DNA of 64,000 bases, taken from Hyposmocoma kahamanoa. Lineage: Eukaryota; Arthropoda; Insecta; Lepidoptera; Cosmopterigidae. The translations under genes were made by a program, and so were the position numbers. The notes under the pieces are model-generated. The model was not told the origin of the DNA. It ran no database searches and was given only the letters and a program-made list of their open reading frames with translations. How positions within the stretch are numbered: the stretch's first letter is position 1; the number at the start of each line of letters is the position of its first letter. The DNA is taken from positions 4,849,380 through 4,913,379 of the forward strand of contig NW_020654229.1 in assembly GCF_003589595.1 (NCBI RefSeq), written 5' to 3'. Positions 1 through 10,400 of this stretch are shown piece by piece.

Positions 1-434
1 CCAGAGGAGTCTGAACTTGTTTCTGATGCAAATTTGTTTATTACGTCGTTAGTGCCTATTAAATTAGTCAATGAGCTTACTGGCGACATTGTCTGGCAAA
101 ATCCAGTGTCTTCGTCAGTCCGTTTTTGTCGGCCCATATCGATAGAATTTTGTAAAGAAACTCCTGAAAAAACTAAAGCTGTTGTTGATGAAATAAAGAA
201 CCAAATAATTTCCTTGCGGCCATCATTAATTAATAAAGAAGGTGAAGGAGTGAATGTGAAGCACGAACTCTTTCTGACTATGATAGATGGCAAAGTAGCT
301 CAAGTATTAACAGATACACCATCTCGATCCACGTGTACAATCTGGAGCTACTCCACGGCAAATGAATGATCTGACTAAAGTCACTAGTAGGCCAGAAAAT
401 GAAAATGCATATCAATACGGACTTTTACGGAAAT
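1..434 (+). pseudogene. Transib/RAG1-like transposase fragment, frameshifted
   Basis: Frame 1 is open from the left edge to a stop at 367-369. The peptide includes FCRPISIEF and LTMIDGKV, which resemble the central part of Transib-family transposases, the group related to RAG1. The LTMIDGKV stretch is followed by a Cys-containing segment. After about 343 the similarity moves to another frame, where MNDLTKVTSRPENEN continues the expected order, so a single-base loss near 343-345 explains the early stop. Similarity then fades in AT-rich sequence. The copy is cut by the window edge, so terminal repeats cannot be seen on the left. Family assignment rests on remembered motif similarity only. Confidence 0.55.
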
Positions 435-591
435 CAAATAAAAGCTATTTCTGAAATATATTTTTTCATTTCTTTTCAAAAATAAACATACTCTTATAAA
501 AGTATAGCATCTGAACTTTAACTAAAGCAATATTTAATACTCTATGCTTGTGCAAAAATTCAATAGTCTATCTTAACAAATAAGAAAGTTA

Positions 592-870
592 TTGATTTTT
601 GATCTGAAACAGACCTCGATTTTCCATAGTGCAAGGCTGCAAAACTCCTGTTCATCTACTCACCCTATGCTTCCCCCTGATGGGCGTACGAAGCTCCATA
701 CTGGGAACGCCCATACCATCAGAGCCTGGAAAGTCCTTCAGTTCTTCAATGCTGTCAGCCTTGGCTCTGCACTGTGATTAGTGGTGATCACAATAGATCA
801 GTCAATGGTCGCAGTGATGAGGGGATGCATAGACCCTGAGTGAAGCCACCCTAATATTAATAATAATAAT
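592..870 (+). mobile_element. Possible 3' end of a non-LTR retrotransposon
   Basis: A more GC-rich island in AT-rich DNA ends in a TAA/TAATAATAAT simple repeat near 850-870, as 3' ends of some LINEs do. A 61-codon frame (592-777) has no recognisable domain. I see no second copy in the window, so this is a weak call. Confidence 0.25.
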
Positions 871-1477
871 GATACAGATCACCAAAAGTTCCATTTTTTT
901 CTGTTTCTCGTAGACCCCCTTCAATTGCTCCAATTGATATCTTTCATTGATACTGTTGAATTGGTCCAGCGCCAGTCTTGTGCGAGTTTTTGATTTCAGA
1001 TTAGATTTTAAAATATTGTCGTTAATAATGCAGCAGAAAATAGAGTCAGGTATCTTATTTATTGAGTTGGTACATTTGATCATAATACTCTTTTCGCTAC
1101 AACCTGTATATATTTTCTGTCTAGTTTCTATTAAGATCTGTAATGTCAAAGAGAAAAAACAACCCGGGGTGAAAATAAAATATACCCAGGGCATCAGAAA
1201 TAAATTAAAAGAAAATAAACGTTAAAAGATGTGATCATCGTTGATTAAAGCTTTGAGAGACTCCATGTAATCTAGTGTTAGAACCACTTTAAGACTGGAG
1301 ATGTCTAGAATAATTAGCTAGGATTTTCTCATCGCTTGTTGCTTAGGATTCTGTTATGTAGACATACATAGACCGATGCTACAGCACAACTAGATGTACA
1401 CTTTTGTCGTTATCGAAAAGAAGAATTCTTATCAATATTTTTATTGCCGATATTAGTTGTGTTTTTTTCGTTTTTTT

Positions 1478-1755
1478 TTATGACACTAAGTGATGGGCGA
1501 ACAAGTCGTGTGCCTGTCCATAACAGTTGCAGCGCCACTCAGAACAAATCTCAAAGATCTGAGGTGCACTGCCTCTGCGCCTGTCACCCTGAGATATAAG
1601 TTGAAAAGTCCCATGTGCCTGTAATTTCACCAGCGCCCTTACCCTTCCAAAGCTGAACGCAGCAATGCTCACGTTACTGCTTCGTTCAATAAATAGGTAT
1701 GGTGGCAGTACTTCCCTGGATGTAAGATGTAAAAGAGTTCTTTTACTAAGAGTCT
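1478..1755 (+). repeat. Interspersed repeat family A, copy 1
   Basis: This is one of at least six copies of a 200-290 bp repeat. It is recognised by CGAACAAGTCGTG near the start, CAGTTGCAG and CCACTCAGA in the middle, and GGTGGCAGTACTTCCCTGG near the end. Other copies are at 5510, 12222, 17020, 57955 and 61655, with a tail fragment at 51412. No tRNA boxes or coding potential were found. It could be a Helitron-like or another non-autonomous DNA element; I could not fix the termini. Confidence 0.7.
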
Positions 1756-1847
1756 CTACTCTACTGCTGCTGAAATTTAGTTCGTTAATTCATAAAAATT
1801 TCCCATATTCACATTGAAATATCAAGTTAACTGACACTGACATTCGA

Positions 1848-1900
1848 CGACCTCCGTGGTCGAGTGGCTTACGTACCGGTTTTCATGGGGTCGCTTTGTC
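1848..1900 (+). repeat. tRNA-derived SINE head fragment (family S1)
   Basis: CCTCCGTGGTCGAGTGGC resembles a tRNA 5' half with an A box. The same sequence starts copies at 16192 and, inverted, at 53640-53750. Only the first half is present here. Confidence 0.55.
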
Positions 1901-1925
1901 AATGTTGAATAATTAACCATACAAA

Positions 1926-2082
1926 TTTATATTAATTGTCAATGCCAATGTAGAAAAATTAACTATATATGTATATTATATTAATGTATATTTATATTAA
2001 TTGTCGATGTCAATGTAGAAAAAATTAACTATATGTATTATATTAATATATATTTATATTAATTGTCAATGTAGAAAAATTA
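1926..2082. repeat. AT-rich tandem repeat, about three units
   Basis: Units of roughly 60-75 bp share TATATTAATTGTC followed by AATGTAGAAAAA and a TATATGTATTATATTAAT spacer. The copies are diverged. There is no coding content. Confidence 0.7.
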
Positions 2083-2191
2083 AATACATATATTAATTTT
2101 GTGTCGGGTTTGGGTGTATGTGGTGGCGTCATAGTTACCGATGTCCATAACATAAGTGCTTTAGTTACTTTAGGATCAGAATATTTATTGT

Positions 2192-2314
2192 AAAATTTAT
2201 AATAAACTACCGGAAAACATGAAGTCATTAGCATTATTCAAAAAGAAACTGACATCGATATTGATTGATATATGTTATTATACTATTAATGGTTATCTAC
2301 ATGACAACTTATAA
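2192..2314 (+). pseudogene. LINE reverse-transcriptase C-terminal remnant
   Basis: The frame reads KIYNKLPENMKSLALFKKK and ends in an in-frame stop at 2312-2314. This pattern (YNKLP, then LALFKK, then a tyrosine-rich tail) is typical of the extreme C-terminus of jockey/CR1-type LINE ORF2 proteins. It lies in the intron just upstream of the large zinc-finger exon, in AT-rich 3'-UTR-like sequence. Confidence 0.55.
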
Positions 2315-2593
2315 TTATTCAATTCAATGACATTTTGTATCATGTTTTTAATATTTTAACTTATATCTGACTGATATTTCTTTGATAGAATTTTATTTTG
2401 ACATTTTAACGGAATTACTTTTATTTTAATATTTCTATGCTGCTTGTTGGCAAAATGTGCTGAACATTTTAAATATTGTAACATCTGCTTATATTGTACC
2501 ATATTTACAAGAAATAAATGATATTCTATTCTAATCTATTCTGTAACACCTGTTCTTATCTTTCTCATAAAATTTTATTGTCTTTGCTTGCAG

Positions 2594-4459
2594 TCAAAGT
2601 ACGGAATGAACCTGCGAAATCAACTGAACAACCAATAATACCCGAACTAGTGCCAATTAAGAGTCGTCCAATAAAACTTCCGCAACTGAACGTGGCGAAA
2701 TCAAAAACAGGCTTGGTTAAACCTATCGTTAATAATCAAATGAAAAATCTGGAAGGCGCCTGCAGTAAAAGTATTCAGGACCAAAACCGTAAAATAATTA
2801 CGAGAGAAAACGTACAAGAATATTTATTGAAAGACCTAATGGAACAGGAGAAAGCACTTGACGAGGAAACAACACTTGAACACGACAAAAAAATACTTGA
2901 TCACGATTATATCAGGAATTCATTTCGTTGTAATAATGCAGAATATATGATTGATGATATTAAGCAAGAACCGAAAGACCAACGCCGTAGTGATTTACTA
3001 AAAGTCATTAAAAAAGAAAATATAGATCAAGATTATTTGAATGAAGATAAGAAAGATATAACAGTCAAGCAAGATAAAGATAACTTGCACATTGTAAGGA
3101 TAAAAACTGAGCCATTAGACAATATAGTACTTTACCCGGATTATAATATGACTAACATTGCAGTAAAAGAAGAAAAGGTTGAAAATGACTTGTCAAATGT
3201 GTTCCAAGTGTCAAAAGATATTGCAAATGTATTTCAAGCTTCCACAAGAATCACTGGTGAAGTTCAAGAATTTGTTAAGGAAGAACCAATGGATGATTTT
3301 GATTATGAGGATGACATTATTATGTTAAGTAATGAGAATTTCACTATTGTAGAACATCCTTTAATCAAATCAAATGAAGATTGTTCTCGTGAAGATAGTT
3401 CAGCTAAAATACAGTCGAATGAATTTCAAGAAGATCTGTCAAAATTTGAACCCGAAATAATTGTTACAAACCAAAGCCCGAGTAAAATGATTGAACCTGA
3501 TTTGAAAATTGCTGCAAAGAAGCAGAGTAAAATTTTTAGCTCTGACATAAAGATTGTTTCAAATAGAATTTTGCTTAAAACTAATGATGATAAAACTAAA
3601 AAAGAAAGAACGCCAAAAGGTGCGAGGTGGTATAAGTGTAACAAATGTAACTACCAAAACATATTCCGTGAATTTAAAAAACACACTCTTCAATGTCGGC
3701 AGACGCAAAAGTATACTAAAATTACAAATGAAGATGAAAGTGAATTAGCCAAAGAAAGTCTATGGGATCAGTACTATTGCACAAAGTGCAATTGTATATT
3801 CTTTACTCTAAAAAAATATATTTTACATTTTATTTCACACAATGTGAAACAAGGATCCTGCCCAGTTTGCGCGATAAATTTACCGAATGTTACTCAATTA
3901 GGAATGCATTTTATATCCCATGTAAAACAGTCTTACGTTAAAGACGTACAGAGCTTGAAAGCAAACGAAGAATTGAAAAAGAAAAACGAACAATTAGTGA
4001 CAGAACATGAAGAGTTAATGAAGAAAAACGATGACTTAATTAAATCAAATAAAAAAGTGATTAATAAAAATGAAAAATTAATTAATGATAATGAAAAATT
4101 GATGTACAACGAGCTGTCAATGGAAGAAGATATAGATTTATTGAAACAAAATGAACAGCTATTCATTGCTAATGAGAAATTAGCTACTAATAATGTGGCG
4201 TTAAATTCACAAAATGAGGAATTGAGATTAAAAATTGACGAATGTAATGCAATATGGCGAGGAATTGGCAAATGTTGCATGTATAAGTGTAAAGATTGTC
4301 AAGAGAAAGTTTTATTGAGAGACTCATTCCGCCATTTTGAAAGTCATTTAATACTTGAACCTGCTACAAGTAAACCTGACAATGATGAACAAATAAATCG
4401 AAAAAACGGAATTGTCGATGCGAGCATCTTGTCACCAGAAATAATTCATAAAATCATTG
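2594..4459 (+). CDS. Zinc-finger gene, large internal exon
   Basis: The exon follows TTTGCTTGCAG and ends before GTAAGC. It encodes about 622 residues and starts at codon position 2, so an earlier exon exists. The ATG at 2518 lies in the intron and is not the real start. Visible features are repeated lysine motifs IKQE, IKKE, IKTE, VKEE and VKEE (about 2955-3285), a Cys/His finger CNKCNYQ (from 3637), paired fingers CTKCNC and CPVCAI with C-terminal histidines (3780-3920), a coiled coil with 7-residue N-E-K-L periodicity (3955-4245) and another Cys pair CKDCQE with FRHFESH (4285-4350). The exon ends in phase 1. Confidence 0.92.
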
Positions 4460-7400
4460 GTAAGCAAACTTTTTTTTATTGGTAACTTTGATAGACGATT
4501 CCAAAGCACGAATCAACCATACACGCTCCATGACACGGGTTTACACATGGTTTACATTGAGGAAGTTCGATCGAATAAAAATTATTTGAACAGCACGTGT
4601 ACCCGACGATTCGGGTCTCTAAAAGATTCAATCATTTTTGTACAACACAGCGCGGGACATGAATTTCGCTTCATATGTATAATTTTACAAATTTAATTTT
4701 AGAGCGCTACTGACAATATTTTATTGTTATACCATTCGTTCCCACGTGAAGTCCCTTCGCCCCGGTTCGCTACCACACTGGAGATGGAAGAGACTCCTTA
4801 TTAATTTTAAACGTTTAAACGTTGGTATTTTTTAAATAAGTGTGCCTAAAAATCGCTTACAGGTACCTTTACAGCTACCAGCAGCTGACTAGAGATGTAG
4901 TTTTGATTTATTTATTTTTGGAATGTTTGCAGCAAATTTTTAATAATTAATATATGTTGAGTAGCAGGTGATTAGAAATCTCCACAAAAATTGTAATTTT
5001 TAAGTTTGTTGAATGTCACGATGTCATAAACTGAGTGAACAAATAGATTTATCGCAAATGGCGCTACGGCAATAAAAAAAAAACAAAAAGAAAAAGAAGA
5101 ATTAAAAACCAAAAAGAAAAAGAAGAATTAAAAACCAAAAAGAAAGATCTGGCAACAAATAGAAAAATTCGTAAGGTCCGCTAGTTAGTTCCATGGCTTA
5201 GTTGGCATAGCGTCTGGCACGATGTGGTGGAAGACGTTGGTTCGAATCCAGCCGGATTGAAGAAATTTTTTCTAAGAGTTCGATAGTTGTATTAAAAATT
5301 ATAACCCGTGATCGAAATTGAGGGAATGAATTTAGCACAACTAAAGAATAATGTGGACATTGCCTTTTACAAATCCCGGAACTTCTGGAAACTGGTTGCA
5401 TTTGAATATGCGTATTATCCATTGAAATTTGAGTACCTACATTGGCGACAAATAAATATATATAAATTATATGCTACAAATCATTGTAATTTTTCTTATT
5501 TTTAATAATATCAAGTAACGGGACGAACAAGTTGTGTGTCTGGTGGTAAGTTACATGCCTGTCCATACCAGTTGCAGTGCCACTCAGAGTTAAATCACAA
5601 TTGAGAGGCACTGCAACTGCGCCTGTCACTTTGAGACATATGTATGTATACGTTGACAAGTTCCATGTGCCCGTAATTTCACCAGCACCCTTACCCTTCA
5701 AAAGCGGAACGCAGTAATGATCACATTACTACTTGGCGGCAGAAATAGGTGACACAAGGAAGTTCTACTGCTATTAAAAAAGTACTTATCAACGTATTTA
5801 AATTTAAAAAATAATCATGAGACAACCTTTTTATCTTGAAAAAAAAATTTTACGTATTTATGACTAAATAGGTATGTCCATGTTAAGAAAACCTTCTGAT
5901 CACTGATTATAACTATACGCCGTCCAACCATTTATTTAACTTTTGACATATGCATGCCTTCGAAGTTCCGTAATTATTGACATACAACCTAAGACAAAAA
6001 GGCAATACTTCCTGGCCTCTTTCATTTTTTAATTTTAGTGAAGAGACGTGCTCTTTAGCTCCGATATTTATCGAGCCAACAGATCATGTAGCGAAGATTA
6101 TTCAAGTTGATAAATTTTGGTACGTGTCTAATAAATTATTATGAAATTAAATAAATTATAAATAAATATAATAAATTCTTATTGTTTGTTATAATGAATA
6201 ATCGTCGGATACTTCTCCATATGAACGGGAATCATTACTTGAATCTTCATTAACATTAATTCTTGAGAACACAAATTGTCAAACGCAACATCACGATCCC
6301 AATCAGACAATATTTCCCTTTTGAACTCGCTCACATTGATGATTAAAAGTTCTTCATAAATAAAATCGATTGTTATAAAAAATCGAATCAGAAACGCACT
6401 AGCACATCACTAATTGATTAGTATTCGAGCTAATTAAATTTTTATTGAATTGATTCGAACACTCAGAAAAAACGCTCAGAAAAAATTCCTTCGATCCGGT
6501 CGGATTCGAACCGACGTCTTCTTGCATACCGTGCCAGACGCTATACCAACTAAGCCACGGAATGAACCAACGGACTTCACGAATTTTTCTGTATGCTTGC
6601 GTCGTGTCTTTGTACTTGGTCTTTCAACGACTTTTTAGTTTTTAGTATTCGAGCTGTCAAAAGTTAAATAAAGTGTAGTGGAGTAATTTGACAAAAATAA
6701 TTGAATGTCGTCATGGTGGTCATATATCATTACATTCAATAAACTTAAAAATTTCAATAAAATTATCTTTTATTCCTGGACTCTTTTATCTTTTTGTATC
6801 TCGCTATTTGTTTTTGATTGCGTTCTTTCATAATGTATTTTATCTTTACGTTTTTTTTAGACATCCTGAAGGCCCCGAAGGCATCTTTCGTCCATTCTCT
6901 TTTAAAAAAATGTGTAGTTTGCGAACGCGTATTCGACCGTCGAAACGACAGCAAACGACATTTAATCGAACATATGTTGAGAGACGCTTATGCCAGTCTT
7001 CATGAGCACCGTGCTCTGCAGTGTCAGCTGTGCCACATGAAGTTTGACAAGGTAATTTCTGTAAGGAACCTTAACGGCGCGTTCCCATTTATTGTTGGAC
7101 GACTGTCGCGTCTAGCCCGTTCCCATATCACGACTGTCTGTCTTACTGTATCGTGGACGTTCATTTTGTCGTTGAACGACTGTCGTGTCTACCTGTTCCC
7201 AGTAGACTGTGACGACAATTTATCGGTTGCACGAAAGAATCGTTTGAGGCTGCAATTATCTGTCGTCACATTTCTGCCGTGACGTTATATTTATCATCGG
7301 ACGACTGTCGTTCTAGCTTTTCCCATTGTCACGACAGCCTGTCGTCGTAACGTCAAAAAGTCAGTTAATCGTGTTCTTCTATCTGTGAACAACTTCATTT

Positions 7401-10400
7401 AAATATACAAGCCACGACACTAAAATGCACGACTATCTGTCGTCACGACATAATAGAACGCGCCATAAGTGAAAGGAAACTAAAAAAAATGATAAGTAAT
7501 AATTTTTACTACAGAGAGAGTGATGCAACAGACCTCTGCTTTCGCTTCCGTAACCGCGAATGTTCCGCATGCTTTTTCACATCTCTCCGTTTCTGCTTCC
7601 GCAACTTTTACAATGGAACTTTTATCGGAAGTTTATAACTTTATCGATAAATATTCCATCGACTATTCACTGAATAATTATCACGCATAAGCTATAAAAA
7701 ACCGAACTTGTGTCTTTTGAATCATCAATCTGCCAATTATTCATCCAACTGTTGTGCACAGGTTCCTTTGAGTTGTCAATTTTTGTAAGGTAATTCATGC
7801 ATACACTACATTTAGAACTATGTCTACTAAAAATACAAAGAGAAGACATTTTGAAGTTTTTAATTTCAATTTAATATACATAATCAAATCCGCCTGTCGT
7901 TATTAAAATGTATATGAATTAAAATATGATCAAAATTGATTTCGATACTAGTAGGCCAACTGGCGAAATAAGAATAAAGAAGGTAAACATTCACAAATCA
8001 GACATTTTTACAAAATTTTACCTTCTTTCACAATCTATCGATAAAACTGCCGACGACAACTACATGACTATTTAAAATTTTATGAAAACTGTCAACCCTG
8101 CAAGTTTAACTCCGTCTTCGCCTAAACCGCTGAACCAATTTTGGTGAATTTTAGTATAAGAATAGATGTTAGGTTACCATGCAGGTCTGCCACGCGGAGG
8201 TCCCGGGTTCGATCCCCGGCCGGGTCAGTTTAGAAAAACGAACTTATCTATATTGTCTCTGTACACCGTCGTAGTTTCAGCTTTCCATGAAACAAACTAC
8301 TGTGGGATCAGAGCAACATATGTAATGATGTGTATTATGTGTTTCTTATTAATTGTGAATGTCTGGGACTTTGATACACTGGTCTTTTCCAGTCGGGCCT
8401 GTACAAACAGCACATGCGAGACCACGCTGGGCTGCCACTCTACAAGTGCGAGCTCTGTGACAAGTCATTCAGCGATTCGTCGAACTTTGCCAAGCACAAG
8501 AAAGTGCACAACTTCGAAGTTTTGATCTGTGACATGTGCAAGAAAAAGTTTCATTCCAAGCATCAAATACAGAAGCATATGGCGGTTAGTAATTTCGTTT
8601 TGTTTATTACACTATGTAATAGATGTTTTTATATTTTAAGATGCTGAAAAGGGTCGATGATCTTGAGCAATCGATGTTTTAAGCTACGCCTACTATATTA
8701 CAATTATGAAATGAATTAGCTACATAGGTCCATCTAGCAACGCGTCTCAGCTATCACTGCCGACCTTCGTATGCGTAAAAGAGAAGAAACTAACAGTTTG
8801 CGCGCTTCTTAAAAAAGGCGTCCATTTCCGAAATTAGGTTCAAAATAGAAAAAATAAACCAACTACGGTCCACAACAGCCGTTCTAGCTATTCCCACTGT
8901 GACGACAGTTTGTCGTTGTAACGATAAAAAATCGTGAACGACAGGTAATCGTGTCGTGCTATATATGAACAACTTCATTTAAATATACAAGCCACGGCAC
9001 TGTAAACTGCACGACAATCTGTCGTCACGACATAGTGGGAACGCGCCCTAAGCAAACATAGACTATTCACAAATCTGTATTTGATTAATAACCTCATTTT
9101 TGAACTATCATTTTTCAAATAAAATTTTAATATGTTGTTCGAATTAATATTGCTGGAAAAACTGATGAGTTATCAATGAAATCTTGAAAATATACGTGAA
9201 GCTATTACTTATTTAATTTATTGAGTGATTGCTTTAGAGCATAGTTTCCCAAAGTGGTCCATACCGCCCCTTAGTGGGCGCTGAAGAGTTTTAGGTGGGC
9301 GATAGGGGCCGCGGAAGCTATTGGGGGGCACTATCCAGGAGGTGCTACCGCATTTGAAAAAAAACCTGAATTATCTATATAAACTACCTTGTGATTTTTT
9401 GTATTAATATTGGTGTTGAAATTATTTTATCTTGCCTAAGTGGGCGGTTATGCCAAGAAGTTTGGGAACCTATGGTTTGGGGTTTTAACCAAACCGGTTT
9501 ATTTACTTTTCTGGCTTATCGGATTGGAACAGACGTTACATAAGTAAAGTTACCATAGCAGCCAGAATCAAAAATCTATATAAAAATATACCATAAAACA
9601 ATTCATTCACAAATTTTCAAAAATTCAAAGACAATTCTCGTAAAAAAAGCATATTATTCAGTCACAAAATTCATGCAGAATAGTGACCTCTTACAATATG
9701 ATCTCGATGTATAAATAGCCTTTGTTTATAATACCTAATCCAAACAAACATTTCAGTGACGGAAATTAATGTTACATGTTATAATAAAATAGACATACAT
9801 CAGTACAGAGTACTAAAAAACCGACCTCAAAAGTCACTCATCTCCTAGGTTGCCACCTTTAGAGGTGGAATATTTTTTCAAATTTCAATTTCATGAAACA
9901 GACTAGGCATGCCATAGTGTTGATGAAACGCGTTGAAAGATGTTAAAAATTCTCCGTTATCGGTTTTTTTTAATATTACCACATATTCAACATCATGCAC
10001 TTGTAAATGCTTTCATTTGTGTAGCTAACCGTTGAGGGTCTTCGACTTGAAGTAATAATCAGCATTGTAGTCGTACCAGTCCAGGACTTTCCTGTCAAAC
10101 CACACGTAAGCGCCCTTGAGGTTCTGCGGCGCGTCCAGCACCAGGTAGATGGGCGTCTCTGCCGCCTGGTCGGCGCTGTAAAAACCCACCCCTTGAGTCA
10201 TATCAGTGCGCACTAGACCTGGGTGCATCGAGTTTACAGAAATATTTCTCGCCGCGAGCTCGTTCTGCTGCAACATCGTTAAGGCGCTCAACGCCACCTT
10301 TGCCACCCGATAGGCCGCAGCGGTGGCATCATCAGCGAGCTCTTCCTTCTTAAAAGTCCCATTTCTTGACTCCTTGAGAAACCATTCAACGAATTCATTG

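Larger units (their letters stand above)
4460..6860 (+). other. Zinc-finger intron with repeats
   Basis: The stretch 4486-5040 shows no gene or recognisable repeat. Downstream are an A-rich tandem array, an S2 SINE, a family A copy, and a repeat-R copy carrying an inserted S2 SINE, each listed separately. The intron connects phase-1 exon borders. Confidence 0.7.

Noticed and set aside
2518..2593. ATG at 2518 as the start of the zinc-finger protein
   Set aside because: The segment ends in a polypyrimidine tract and CAG typical of an intron, and the joined exons need an upstream exon.
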